Both the position numbers and the translations under genes were made by a program. From positions 62,001 through 126,000 of the forward strand of contig NZ_JAEPES010000005.1 in the NCBI RefSeq assembly GCF_016634425.1: a stretch of 64,000 nucleotides of DNA. Reading direction: 5' to 3'. The notes below the pieces were generated by a model that was not told the origin of the DNA, did not search any database, and worked only from the letters and a program-made list of their open reading frames with translations. Below are positions 1 through 8,882 of this stretch, in pieces. The first letter of the stretch is position 1, and every line of letters starts with the position of its first letter. The DNA is from Lacisediminihabitans changchengi (lineage in GTDB: Bacteria > Actinomycetota > Actinomycetes > Actinomycetales > Microbacteriaceae).

Positions 1-575
1 CCGGTGTGACGTTCACCGCCAAGGGATACTCCGGCACGACTCTCGACGACCTTGTCGCAGCAACCGGGCTCGGCAAGCAGAGCACCTACAACTCGTTCGG
101 CGGCAAACATGCGCTATTTCTCCGAGCGCTGAGCTTGCACGCGGGCGAGGCGATCGCGGAGCTGGAGCGGGCACTGACCACAGACGCCGCTTCTCCTTTC
201 GAACGGGTTAAAGGCCAACTGCTCAAACTGGCCATCGCCCTCAGTGATGGCGACGCCGCAAGCGACCTCTTCATCAAAGCGACCATCGAGATGGCCGACA
301 GCGATTCGGCGGTCGCCGAGTCGGCACACAACACCATCAGCCGAATGTCCGGCGTCTATCGCGACTGCATCGAGGACGCCCAGGCCTGTGGTGAGGTCTC
401 GGTCGAGGCGGACGCGACCGCGTTGGCGAACTACTTTGTGGCAGTTACCCGTGGCACGGAAGTGGTCGGGAGTGCCGGTGCCGATCGGGCGACTCTCACC
501 GCTATCGCCCTGACCTCGCTCGGGGCGATTCCCGGGTCCGCGACACGGCCGCGTCGACATCCGCTGGGTGATTGA
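1..575 (+). CDS. TetR/AcrR family transcriptional regulator (5' partial)
   Basis: The visible part begins inside the N-terminal helix-turn-helix domain. The segment KGYSGTTLDDLVAATGL followed by GKQSTYNSFGGKHALFLRAL is the typical TetR recognition region. An in-frame GTG exists at position 6, but a normal TetR protein carries about 15 more residues before this point, so the true start lies left of the window. The remaining ~165 residues form the helical ligand-binding and dimerisation domain. The gene converges on the antiporter gene, leaving 25 bases between stops. The ligand and target are unknown; TetR family is clear, specific identity is not. Confidence 0.85.
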   Translation, partial: GVTFTAKGYSGTTLDDLVAATGLGKQSTYNSFGGKHALFLRALSLHAGEAIAELERALTTDAASPFERVKGQLLKLAIALSDGDAASDLFIKATIEMADSDSAVAESAHNTISRMSGVYRDCIEDAQACGEVSVEADATALANYFVAVTRGTEVVGSAGADRATLTAIALTSLGAIPGSATRPRRHPLGD

Positions 576-600
576 CGGTCGCGGGGCAGGGCGACGGCGG

Positions 601-2298
601 TTATCGGTGTCGTTTGTCTCGTTGGCGAGTGTTCAATCGGTTCGTTGATGGTGGGGTTCGCTGAACTCGACTGAAGAACGCAGTGGCCCACGAACGACTA
701 CGTCGAACGGGACTGCTGCTGCCCTGGCCTTCCAGCTCGAATGCGCGCAGGGCCGCCTCTTCCGCATCAATGACTTCGAGCACCTTGATTACGGCAGTCT
801 CGGGAAAGCGTCCCTCCGCTCTGGCTTTGATCGTGGCGTACCACTCGGCTCGGATCATCCGACGCCGCAATCGTTCGTAACTGGCCAGCAGAGATTCCTC
901 ATCGGGATTGGCAAGCTGGCGATCTAGGGACTCCTGCACCAGAGTCTCGCCCGCCCGCAACTGAGAGATGACTCGAACGTCGTCGTTGTCGGTCAACTCG
1001 GATTCAAGCGCGTCGACACCCGCGGCTCGAACTTCGGCCAATAGCGATCGCCACTCCATCTGCTCCTGAATCGAGTCCGGCGGGCTCACGCGGGCGAGGC
1101 GGATCACCGCCGGGAGCAGAGCTGAGCCGGAGATCGTCGCGACGACGACGACGAACGCCAGGAATTGAAGAAGCGCTCGGTCTGGCGTTTCTGGCGGGAG
1201 CAAGAACGCCGCGGCCAGCGTGACCACTCCTCGCACACTGACCGACGAGACGATGAAGGCGCTCTTCCACTGTACGTGCTGGTCGCGAAGTCGGCGGGGT
1301 CCCATCCGGAAGAACCATGCCACGGCGTAAACGAAGGCAAATCGGGCAGCAACGAGCGCCAGCAGGATCGTCGCGCAGATCCCCACCGCAGACCATAAGC
1401 CGTAGCCGGCGAGTGAAACTCCAGAAACGGCGCTCGAGAGGTTCAGGCCGATAAAGAGAAAGACCGCGTTTTCCAGAATGAACTGGACGGTGCGCCAATT
1501 GGCCAACTCAGCGCTGCGACACTCGGCTGTTTGAATTTTTGGCGAGAGATAGCCGAGATATAGCCCCGCGATGACGACCGCCAGGATTCCCGACCCATGG
1601 ATGGCCTGAGCCGCGAGGAACGCGAGATACGGAGTGATGAGGGCGAGACTGGTGTCCAGGACCGCGACGCGGATTCGCGCGCGCACGAGAGCGGTCAGCC
1701 ATCCGACGATTCCTCCGACCACCACCCCACCGGCGACGGCGAGAACCACGTTGCCGGCGAGGGCGAGGGGCGTAAACGATCCGGTGAGGGCGAGGAGGGC
1801 AGCATTGAGCGCTACGAGGGCGGCTGCATCGTTGAGCAGACTTTCGCCCTCGAGAATGGTGATGGCGCGTCTTGGCAGCCCCATCCGATGAGCGACGGCG
1901 GTCACGGCGACCGTGTCGGTCGGGGCGATCACCGCCGCGAACGCGAACGCGGCCGCCAGACCGATAGTCGGCAGAATGAGGCTGGCAGTGAAGCCGACGA
2001 CTACAACCGTCGCTGCCACGGTGCCGATGGAGATCACCAGGATGCTGTCTCGCCGTTGCCGGATGTCGGCCAGGTAGGTATTTCTAGCCGCCGCGAAAAG
2101 AAGCGGTGGGAGCAGCCCATAGAGGATGAGGTCGGGGTCGATCGTGATCGACGGGACTCCCGGGATGAATGAGGCGATTCCACCCAGAGCCACCAGGATC
2201 AGCGGGGTCGGCCATCCGATGCGACGTCCCAGGCCGGTCATTGCGACGGTGACGAGTACGAACGCCACTATCCAACTGATGATCTCCACATGATTCAT
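601..2298 (-). CDS. CPA1-family monovalent cation/H+ antiporter (NhaP-like)
   Basis: A 565-residue integral membrane protein with about twelve hydrophobic segments in the first ~420 residues and a hydrophilic cytoplasmic tail. The motifs FAAVIAPTDTVAVTAV and LEGESLLNDAAALVAL are the conserved membrane-embedded regions of CPA1 Na+(K+)/H+ exchangers, the ND pair being the ion-binding site. It should extrude Na+ or K+ in exchange for protons. The start codon overlaps the stop of the upstream small gene (ATGA), so the two are probably translationally coupled within a RidA - small membrane protein - antiporter operon. Ion specificity cannot be read from the sequence. Confidence 0.92.
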   Translation of the reverse strand: MNHVEIISWIVAFVLVTVAMTGLGRRIGWPTPLILVALGGIASFIPGVPSITIDPDLILYGLLPPLLFAAARNTYLADIRQRRDSILVISIGTVAATVVVVGFTASLILPTIGLAAAFAFAAVIAPTDTVAVTAVAHRMGLPRRAITILEGESLLNDAAALVALNAALLALTGSFTPLALAGNVVLAVAGGVVVGGIVGWLTALVRARIRVAVLDTSLALITPYLAFLAAQAIHGSGILAVVIAGLYLGYLSPKIQTAECRSAELANWRTVQFILENAVFLFIGLNLSSAVSGVSLAGYGLWSAVGICATILLALVAARFAFVYAVAWFFRMGPRRLRDQHVQWKSAFIVSSVSVRGVVTLAAAFLLPPETPDRALLQFLAFVVVVATISGSALLPAVIRLARVSPPDSIQEQMEWRSLLAEVRAAGVDALESELTDNDDVRVISQLRAGETLVQESLDRQLANPDEESLLASYERLRRRMIRAEWYATIKARAEGRFPETAVIKVLEVIDAEEAALRAFELEGQGSSSPVRRSRSWATAFFSRVQRTPPSTNRLNTRQRDKRHR

Positions 2299-2675
2299 TG
2301 GTGGTCAGCTGGGCGAGCGGTGTTCGGCGGCGCGACCTGGTCTTCCACCGACTGCAGAGCAGATTGCAACTGCTCGTCCTCTGCGCGGAGTTGCTGGCGT
2401 ACCGAGCGGATATGCGAATCGGTCAGAGAACGGATCGCGATCTGAGCGACAACGAGCGCGACCATCAGCAGAGCGCCGGCAGCCCAGAGGGGCTCAGCGC
2501 TCCACCACACCCAGCCGTATGCTTCACCGAGCGCACTCCAGCTCGCGGCGAATCCCAACGAGCCGAGGCCTATCGCGAGGGTGTTGAGAGGGATGCGCTG
2601 CGGAGCCGCCTGGTCAATTCGGCTGGGTGTTTGTGGCGACGACGTCGGGCCACCGCCGGAGTCGACTTCGTTCAT
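2295..2675 (-). CDS. Small two-TM membrane protein, resembles the N-terminus of SLAC1/TehA
   Basis: 126 residues: a polar N-terminus, two hydrophobic helices (about residues 30-50 and 60-82) and a charged, probably coiled C-terminus (LRAEDEQLQSALQSVEDQ). The start of helix one, RIPLNTLAIGLGSLGFAASW, resembles the first transmembrane helix of SLAC1/TehA-type anion channels, but the remaining eight helices of that family are absent and no continuation is visible in another frame. It sits 2 bases after the RidA gene and overlaps the antiporter start by 4 bases, which argues that it is a translated accessory protein. Function unknown. Confidence 0.65.
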   Translation of the reverse strand: MNEVDSGGGPTSSPQTPSRIDQAAPQRIPLNTLAIGLGSLGFAASWSALGEAYGWVWWSAEPLWAAGALLMVALVVAQIAIRSLTDSHIRSVRQQLRAEDEQLQSALQSVEDQVAPPNTARPADHQ

Positions 2676-2677
2676 CG

Positions 2678-3046
2678 TCAGCCACGCGGAAGCAGCGCGA
2701 TGCAGTCGATCTCGACGCCGTAGCCGGGAAGAGATGCGCCCACGGTGGTTCGGGCTGGCAATCGAGCGCCGAACGCTGCCGTGTACGCGGCGTTGAATTC
2801 CGCGAGTTGACTGAGATCAGCAAGGAAAACTCCACACCGCACCACGTCCTGCAAGCCTGCTCCGGCGGAATCAAGGATGGCCGCGATGTTCTGCAAAACC
2901 GCAGAGGTTTGGTCGCCGATCGAGCCGTCCAGCATTTTGCCGTCTCGCGTCGGAGTCTGGCCGGAAACGAAAACGAATCTTCCGTCGGCGATCACCGCTG
3001 AGACGTACGGTCGCTCGGGCGCGACGCCCATTCGAGAGAACTCCAT
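2678..3046 (-). CDS. RidA/YjgF family protein
   Basis: 122 residues, the normal size of a Rid-family subunit that forms trimers. Typical motifs are VFVSGQTP near residue 26 and the C-terminal GASLPGYGVEIDCIALLP. Archetypal RidA hydrolyses reactive enamine/imine intermediates with a conserved Arg near residue 105; here the corresponding segment reads LPARTTVGA, which has an Arg slightly earlier, so the protein may belong to a Rid subfamily with different activity. It is the first gene of a probable operon with the small membrane protein and the antiporter. A second, longer RidA paralogue lies at 18558. Confidence 0.88.
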   Translation of the reverse strand: MEFSRMGVAPERPYVSAVIADGRFVFVSGQTPTRDGKMLDGSIGDQTSAVLQNIAAILDSAGAGLQDVVRCGVFLADLSQLAEFNAAYTAAFGARLPARTTVGASLPGYGVEIDCIALLPRG

Positions 3047-3069
3047 GGCTCAGTCCACCCGTCGGCCGG

Positions 3070-3801
3070 CTAGTGACCGGTTGTGGCGGCGGCGGCTTCG
3101 CGGATGAGGTCGGCAAGCTTCGCCGCCTCCGGGATGCTCACGGTGTGCGACCCGCCCGCCAACTCGACGGTCTTTCGGGAGCCGGCTCGCTCGGCCATGA
3201 AGCGGTGCGCTGCCACAGGGATGTTTCGGTCTTCGGCGCCGAACAGAAACCACGAGGGGACGGACTTCCACGCCGGAACCCCCGAAGCCTCGGAGAACGC
3301 CGATTCGAGAATGGGGCGTTGGGTCACTGCCATCACCTGCGCAACTTCATGCGAGGAATCTGCGGCGAATTGCGCGTGATAGCCGCTCTGTGTGATGTAC
3401 AGGTCTGTTCCGCCGGCGACCGGCACGGGCGTGAGATTCTCGGCGAGGGTAGAACCAGGGAACTTTCCCGCCAGTTCGCCGGGGGTTTCTCCCTCGTCCG
3501 GCGCAAACGCTCCGACGAAGACCAGTGCCTTCACGTTGGGGTTGTCTGTTCCGCCTCCGCTGATCACGGTGCCTCCATACGAGTGCCCGACGAGGATGAT
3601 GTCGCCGCTGACATCCTTCAAGGTGGCCCGCAAGTATTCAGAATCCGATGTGCCTCCTCGGAGCGGGTTGGCGAGAGCGATGGCGGGGAAGCCCTCTGCG
3701 GACAGTTCTGTGATCACCCCGCTCCAACTTGACGATTCAGCGAACGCGCCGTGCACGAATACGACGGTGGGCTTTGCGGCTGACGGCTCAGTGACGCTCA
3801 T
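3070..3801 (-). CDS. Alpha/beta hydrolase
   Basis: 243 residues with the chosen start. TVVFVHGAFAESSSW is the oxyanion-hole strand, GHSYGG the nucleophile elbow (Ser), and the acid and base are probably GAEDRN (Asp) and GGSHT (His). The pattern matches the salicylate-esterase/pyrethroid-hydrolase-like branch of the alpha/beta-hydrolase fold. Longer in-frame starts exist upstream to 3885, but the ATG at 3801 is preceded by GAGGAG at good spacing and the fold begins right after it. The gene follows the RidA operon in the same direction with a 23-base gap upstream of RidA. Substrate unknown. Confidence 0.85.
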   Translation of the reverse strand: MSVTEPSAAKPTVVFVHGAFAESSSWSGVITELSAEGFPAIALANPLRGGTSDSEYLRATLKDVSGDIILVGHSYGGTVISGGGTDNPNVKALVFVGAFAPDEGETPGELAGKFPGSTLAENLTPVPVAGGTDLYITQSGYHAQFAADSSHEVAQVMAVTQRPILESAFSEASGVPAWKSVPSWFLFGAEDRNIPVAAHRFMAERAGSRKTVELAGGSHTVSIPEAAKLADLIREAAAATTGH

Positions 3802-3910
3802 GATCACTCCTCGGGATAGGTCGCGTTTTCTCGGGTTCGGGCGAATCGCGATCATCACAGACTCTCGAATTCGTGGGTCGCGCACAGCCCGGCGAGTACC
3901 CGATCTATCC

Positions 3911-3924
3911 CCCCGCTAGCGGGG
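3911..3924. promoter_or_regulatory. Perfect palindrome CCCCGCTAGCGGGG upstream of the hydrolase
   Basis: A 14-base perfect palindrome lies about 110 bases upstream of the hydrolase start at 3801 and 59 bases past the end of the histidine kinase gene. No T-run follows on either strand, so it is not a standard intrinsic terminator. It may be an operator for the hydrolase gene or part of a structured 3' end of the kinase mRNA. The assignment is inference. Confidence 0.35.
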
Positions 3925-3982
3925 AGTCCGTCCCCCCGCCAGCCGGGCGTCAGCCCAAAAGGACAGGCCTCAAGAACTGGCC

Positions 3983-6127
3983 TTAGAGAACGGCGACAGG
4001 AAGGCGTGCGCTCACGATGGTTCCCCGTCTGCGCGGACTGTCGATCGTGAGCGTGCCGCCGACCGACTCGACGCGGTCTTGGAGCCCGATAAGGCCCGAT
4101 CCCTTCGCGATGCGAGCACCGCCCACTCCGTTGTCTGACACAGAGACCACCAGCCGATTTCCTTCGAGTGTCGCCGTGACAGAGACTGCGGTGGCGTTTG
4201 CATGCTTGCTCACATTGGCCAGCGACTCCGAAACGACGTAGTAGGCGGCCACTTCGATGGGTTGCGGAAAACGCGGCAGCGCGTCCATGTGCACTCTGGA
4301 GGGAACGTCTGCACGGCGGCTGAGTGATCGGAGGGCCGGACCCAGACCGCCCTCGGAGAGGATCGCGGGATGAAGACCTCTCGATAGCTCCCGCAGCTCG
4401 TCGAGCGCGAGATCGAGGGCGTCTGCGCTGTGCGAGATCTTCATCCGAACGCCTGCCGCATCGGCGGGGAGCGCACGCTCGGCAGCCCTCATCTCCATGG
4501 TCACAGTGACGAGGCGTTGCTGTATTCCGTCATGCAGATCGTGCTCAAAACGCCTTCGGGTGTCATCCGCCGTCTGGACGATACGGGCACGGGACTCAAG
4601 CAGATCGAGGTGCGCCTTCATATTGCCGATTGCCGTCGCGACAAGGTCTCCGAATTGACTGACGCGCGCTTCCGTGTCGGCGGGAAGATTCCGTCGCGTC
4701 ATGTTGGTGACGGCGATCGCGCCCCATAGCCGGTTCTCGACAACTACCGGGGTCGCGACGACGCTGGTAATGCCGATGTGTCGAGCCAGGGCCGCGAGCA
4801 GTCCGTCGGAGCCCTCCCACCCCTGTTGGCGCGCGGACGATCTGGTTTTCCACACTCGGGCCACGGGGTTGTCTCCCCTGATCGGCAGCCGCATGTCGGA
4901 GATCGCGGTGAGGGTGGGTTTTCCCCAGCCGGCGAGGACGGTGGCAGTGTCTTCGTCTTCGTAGCGAAGCATCATCGCGCCATCGACGCCGAGCAGCAGA
5001 CCGATCTCGCGCACGATGGTGGGGATCGTCGTCGCCCATTCCTCCCTGGCAACGACCGTTGCCACGCGCCTCAGTGCTGCTTGCTCTTTGGCAAGATCCT
5101 CTTGGGCAACACGGGTCTGCAAGTTCGCGATCGCTATGGCGATGAGATCCGCGAATTTGACCATCCGCGGCTCCGTGTGCGGCGGGAGGTGACGGGCGCC
5201 CAATGACCCCACGACGACAGCCCCCCAGAGCCGCCCGCCCACCATGATGGGCGCCCCGACAGCAGATCTCATTCCCACTGCTGGCTGAACTGCTCTGACC
5301 TCGCCGGCGACCGTCGCGTAATCGTCGACGCGCGCTGGCAAGGAGGACGAGTAGATGCGGCCGGTGACGCTATTTCCCGCCGATCTCAGCCGGGTTCCGG
5401 TGGGCAAGCCGGCCTCCAGAGGCCCCCAGCTCGCGACGAAAGTAGCCATGTCATCGTCGTCGTAGCGCACTAGTTGGGCGCCGTCGACAAGAAGCACCCG
5501 CCCCAACTCTTCGGCCACGGCGGCGAAGACGTCCGCCGGGGCCGAGCCTCGAGCGACGAGCTCCGCGACTCGAAGTAGTGCCGTCTGATCTGCCGCGAGT
5601 TCCTGGAATTGTGCTTGTGCGCGGCTGCTGGCGATAACCGAGGCAATGAGTTCGGTGAAGCCGCTCAGTCGAGACTCCGTGTCGGGCGGGAGTGGGGCGC
5701 TGCCCACTGAGTGGACGAAGAGGGCACCCCACACCTGCTCGCCCACCAAGATGGGCACGCCGACCGACGACGTTATCGACGCGCGATCCGCCGGAGAATC
5801 CATGGCCCCCGCATCCGGTCCACCCACCCGCTCCAACCGAGCCGGTGCATGAGATTGCTCGATCCGGCGGGCGAGGCTGTCATCGTCTAGATCCCAGCGG
5901 TCGAGATACACGATCCCGAATCGACTGGTCGCCCAGGCAGCGATGACGCTGGTGTGGTCGTCGCCTTCAAACTGGAGGATTTCCAGGTAGTTCGGGCTCA
6001 ACGCGGCGGCAACGTAGCGAGCAATCGTCTCGAGGACCACCCGAGAGGAGGTGCCATCGGAGACCAGACCGACGGCAGCTCGAAGCGCGGCGAGCTCTGC
6101 TCGGGACACATCCCCAGAAGATGTCAT
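3983..6127 (-). CDS. Sensor histidine kinase with three GAF domains (NarL-type system)
   Basis: 714 residues without membrane segments. Three consecutive GAF repeats occupy roughly residues 20-170, 185-340 and 350-505; each ends in a similar block such as PILVGEQVWGALFV, PIMVGGRLWGAVVV and PVVVENRLWGAIAV. A HisKA_3 dimerisation domain follows with the phospho-accepting His near 532 (HDLHDGIQQR), then an HATPase_c domain with ESLANVSKHANA and DNGVGG. The protein probably senses a soluble ligand or redox state through the GAF repeats. It is divergent from a LuxR-type response regulator across 61 bases, its evident partner. Confidence 0.93.
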   Translation of the reverse strand: MTSSGDVSRAELAALRAAVGLVSDGTSSRVVLETIARYVAAALSPNYLEILQFEGDDHTSVIAAWATSRFGIVYLDRWDLDDDSLARRIEQSHAPARLERVGGPDAGAMDSPADRASITSSVGVPILVGEQVWGALFVHSVGSAPLPPDTESRLSGFTELIASVIASSRAQAQFQELAADQTALLRVAELVARGSAPADVFAAVAEELGRVLLVDGAQLVRYDDDDMATFVASWGPLEAGLPTGTRLRSAGNSVTGRIYSSSLPARVDDYATVAGEVRAVQPAVGMRSAVGAPIMVGGRLWGAVVVGSLGARHLPPHTEPRMVKFADLIAIAIANLQTRVAQEDLAKEQAALRRVATVVAREEWATTIPTIVREIGLLLGVDGAMMLRYEDEDTATVLAGWGKPTLTAISDMRLPIRGDNPVARVWKTRSSARQQGWEGSDGLLAALARHIGITSVVATPVVVENRLWGAIAVTNMTRRNLPADTEARVSQFGDLVATAIGNMKAHLDLLESRARIVQTADDTRRRFEHDLHDGIQQRLVTVTMEMRAAERALPADAAGVRMKISHSADALDLALDELRELSRGLHPAILSEGGLGPALRSLSRRADVPSRVHMDALPRFPQPIEVAAYYVVSESLANVSKHANATAVSVTATLEGNRLVVSVSDNGVGGARIAKGSGLIGLQDRVESVGGTLTIDSPRRRGTIVSARLPVAVL

Positions 6128-6188
6128 CGCCTCATCCTCCGGTTCTCGCCCGTTGCTGGAAGTCCCAGTTCACCCTGATAATGCGAAC

Positions 6189-6869
6189 ATGTCGAGACTT
6201 TCCGAGCCAACCGCGGGTGTGACGCGCGTGATGCTCATCGACGACGACGTTCTGCTGCGCGAAGGGCTGAGCAGCTTGATCGGAGCCGCGGGTTTCGAGG
6301 TGGTCGCCCAGGCATCCGACGCGTCGCAGCTCGATCAGCTCATTCGCCAGGCGAAGCCGGACTTGCTCGTCATCGACATCAGGATGCCTCCAACCCACAC
6401 CATCGAAGGGATAGAAGCAGCCAAACGGATACGGTCAACTCTCCCCTCGCTGGCCATATTGGTGCTCTCTTCGCACGTCGAAGTCGATCACGCCATAGAT
6501 TTGCTCAACAGCGGCCCCGGCATCGGCTATCTGCTCAAGCAACGAATCTCGAAGCTGGATGACTTCCTTTCGTCGCTCCGGCGAGTGTCTGCTGGCGAGT
6601 CGGTGATTGATCCGGCATTGGTGAGCGAGCTGCTTCTGGCGCAACGCTCGACCAATCCGCTGGACAGATTGACCCCGCGAGAATGCGAGGTGCTGTCGCT
6701 CATGGCAGAGGGGCGGTCGAATTTAGGGATCGGCCAGGAACTTCACATGACCGAGGGCACGGTGGAGAAACACGTGCATCGCATTTTCGACAAGTTGGGC
6801 CTTGGCGCCGAGACGAACATCAACCACCGTCGGGTACTTGCCGTCATCAAATACCTAGACATGGTGTGA
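6189..6869 (+). CDS. LuxR/NarL-family response regulator
   Basis: 226 residues from the ATG at 6189. The receiver domain shows the acidic pocket in MLIDDDVLL, the phospho-acceptor Asp in LLVIDIRMP and a conserved Lys in YLLKQR. The C-terminal GerE/LuxR helix-turn-helix runs LTPRECEVLSLMAEGRS to GTVEKHVHRIFDKLGL. The reading frame is open further upstream into the kinase promoter, but the receiver fold begins directly after 6189. No convincing Shine-Dalgarno is seen, so translation may be leaderless or start slightly differently. Divergent to the triple-GAF kinase, from which it should receive phosphate. Confidence 0.93.
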   Translation: MSRLSEPTAGVTRVMLIDDDVLLREGLSSLIGAAGFEVVAQASDASQLDQLIRQAKPDLLVIDIRMPPTHTIEGIEAAKRIRSTLPSLAILVLSSHVEVDHAIDLLNSGPGIGYLLKQRISKLDDFLSSLRRVSAGESVIDPALVSELLLAQRSTNPLDRLTPRECEVLSLMAEGRSNLGIGQELHMTEGTVEKHVHRIFDKLGLGAETNINHRRVLAVIKYLDMV

Positions 6870-7184
6870 CTGCGCGGCGCGAAGTAGGGCCTCGGATTTC
6901 CCCGAAGCGATAGCGGCAGCTCTCGAGTCTGTGCGACCTCTGCTCACTCGGGCCCTGATGAGAACTGGGGTTAGTCCAGGATTCGAGGTGGTTCGTCACC
7001 TGATGTGATATGGGTTCAATGCCGAAAAGTTCACTCACGGAGTGGTTGTGGGCATCACAGAAGCGTTCGCGAATCGCCCGACCGTCGCTCTGATGGACGG
7101 ATGTTCGCGGAGCTGTGGTGGCACCGTCACGGCTACGACGCACGACAGTCGATCGAACAGATGACTAGACCCGAAGGAAATCTG
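6870..7184. other. Intergenic stretch of 315 bases, no supported gene
   Basis: Lies between the LuxR-type regulator and the MmyB-like regulator. A short open frame beginning with GTG near 7043 encodes about 40 residues but has no ribosome site or recognisable content. The end of the stretch holds AAGGAA at 7174-7179, the ribosome-binding site of the next gene. Its promoter should be here, but no clear -35/-10 pair can be assigned. Confidence 0.5.
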
Positions 7185-8075
7185 ATGCCGATACAGCACA
7201 CGCTCGTCAGCCAGTTTCTGCGAGCTCATCGCGACGCGCTCCAGCCCGAAGACGTGGGGCTTCCCCGCTCGGCGGGGCGCAGGGTTTGCGGACTGCGACG
7301 AGAGGAGGTCGCGTCGCTGGCCTGCATCAGCCTGGAGTACTACCTTCGCCTGGAGCAGGGAATCGGTGGGTATCCCTCGGATCGGGTAGTCACGTCGCTG
7401 GCTCAAGCGCTACTCCTCGACGACGACGAGGTGGACTACCTGCGCAGAATCGTGCGCCAGCAAGCCCGCGTCGTGCGCGCTCCTGTCATGTCGGAGCTCG
7501 TCGACGCAGGCGTGTCCGACGTCATCAATCAATGGGAGGGTTCTCCCGCAATCGTTCTCGATCGCAATCAGGATGTTGTCGCCGCAAACTCGCTGGCGCG
7601 CGAACTCGGGGGTGGCTCGTTCGATCCCGGCCAGAACAGAGTGCTAGCGACGTTCTCGGTGCCGCCTCGGCACCGCCGACCCCAGTGGGAGGCGACCGCG
7701 CGCTCCGTCGTTGCCGCGCTGCGATTTCACGGGGACGCCGATGATCTTCGGATGCAGCGAATTGTCGGGAAACTGTGGGGATCGAGTTCGGATTTTCGCC
7801 GAATTTGGGCTCTGCAGGACGCTCGCGCTCAGTCAGCGGGGAGCGTCGAGTGCTACATAGAAACTTTCGGGCGCGTCGACTTCCGCTGCCAATTCCTCGC
7901 GGTGCCCGGTATTAGCCATCATGTTGTCATGGTCCTTTTTGCTGACCCCGGCTCCGTCGCTGGTGACACGATTGAGCTCGTGGGCGCTCGGAAGGGCGCC
8001 GACTATGGAGAGGACTCCGGGGCGGGCGCTCTGAGCTCGCGGTACGAGAAGTATCCGCAAGCCGCATTAGCGTGA
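7185..8075 (+). CDS. XRE-family regulator with MmyB-like ligand-binding domain
   Basis: 296 residues from the ATG at 7185, which follows AAGGAA at good spacing; longer in-frame starts upstream have no ribosome site. Residues 1-85 form a Cro/C1 helix-turn-helix (GLRREEVASLACISLEYYLR followed by LEQG), and the remainder matches the MmyB-like PAS-related ligand-binding domain, with AIVLDRNQDVVAANSLAREL around residue 120. Actinobacteria have many such regulators, usually beside an oxidoreductase or dehydrogenase. Here the neighbour is the convergent NAD(P)H FMN reductase, though control of that gene is only inference. Confidence 0.9.
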   Translation: MPIQHTLVSQFLRAHRDALQPEDVGLPRSAGRRVCGLRREEVASLACISLEYYLRLEQGIGGYPSDRVVTSLAQALLLDDDEVDYLRRIVRQQARVVRAPVMSELVDAGVSDVINQWEGSPAIVLDRNQDVVAANSLARELGGGSFDPGQNRVLATFSVPPRHRRPQWEATARSVVAALRFHGDADDLRMQRIVGKLWGSSSDFRRIWALQDARAQSAGSVECYIETFGRVDFRCQFLAVPGISHHVVMVLFADPGSVAGDTIELVGARKGADYGEDSGAGALSSRYEKYPQAALA

Positions 8076-8146
8076 CGGGTGGTTGTCTCGCCTTCGTGGT
8101 GTTGGGCACCCCACGAGCTCGGTTCGACCAGCCAGCTCGTTGGCTT

Positions 8147-8710
8147 TTACTCCTGTGAACTCTTCAACGATTCAGTCAGCGATTCGAGTTCGTGGAGCAT
8201 CTTCGAGAGGATGGTTTGCTCCTTGTCGGTGGGGACGAATTCGCCATCGACGAAACGGGGTTCATTGAACAGTGGGATCTCGAGTTCGGCTCCAACACGG
8301 ACGAGTCCCAAAATGCCCAGTACAGGCTCGAGACCGACAACCCCTCGGGTTCCGGCGGACACGCCCCCGTAGGTAACGAAGCCGGCCGGCTTTCTCCACC
8401 ACTCCACAGCGAGATAGTCGAGTGCATTCTTCAGTGCAGGGGAGTAACTGTGGTTGTACTCCGGCGCGACGAAGATGAACCCGTTCGCGGCAGCCACCCG
8501 GGCGCTCCACTCACGCGTGTGTTGGTGGGTGTATTGCTGCATGCGCGGGTGATTCGGCTCGTCCATGAACGGAAGAGCGAGCTCGGCCAGGTCGACGAAG
8601 TCGATGTCGAATGTGCCCGCGCCGAGGGCTGCTTTCTCAACCCATTTCGCGATCGGGAGTCCGAGCCGACCCGGACGGACACTTCCAACGATGATCATGA
8701 TTGTGTTCAC
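8147..8710 (-). CDS. NADPH-dependent FMN reductase
   Basis: 187 residues if translation begins at the GTG at 8710, right before the flavodoxin-like strand IMIIVGSVRPGRLGLPIAKW. The FMN-phosphate loop is GSVRPGR and a second conserved block is FVAPEYNHSYSPALKNALDY, which contacts the flavin ring in this family. The frame extends to 8845 and an ATG at 8764 is a possible longer start, but the family is normally about 180-190 residues. It reduces FMN or quinone-like substrates with NAD(P)H in the cytoplasm. Convergent to the MmyB-like regulator; physiological electron acceptor unknown. Confidence 0.9.
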   Translation of the reverse strand: MNTIMIIVGSVRPGRLGLPIAKWVEKAALGAGTFDIDFVDLAELALPFMDEPNHPRMQQYTHQHTREWSARVAAANGFIFVAPEYNHSYSPALKNALDYLAVEWWRKPAGFVTYGGVSAGTRGVVGLEPVLGILGLVRVGAELEIPLFNEPRFVDGEFVPTDKEQTILSKMLHELESLTESLKSSQE

Positions 8711-8882
8711 GATGAGCTCTTTCTTGTCGACGGGAGTTCGCTGCGCAGGCTCTGGTGAGGTCATCCCGGGAAGACCAGGCGATTGTGGGGTCTGCGCGCA
8801 CGGACAGCGAAAGCGTTGCCTCACACACCACAGCACTTCGCGCACTCAACCGAATCCGGGAAGTACCCCTAACTCGACCCGA

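Noticed and set aside
7043..7162. Short open frame of about 40 codons upstream of the MmyB-like regulator
   Set aside because: No ribosome site, no recognisable content and no conserved features.
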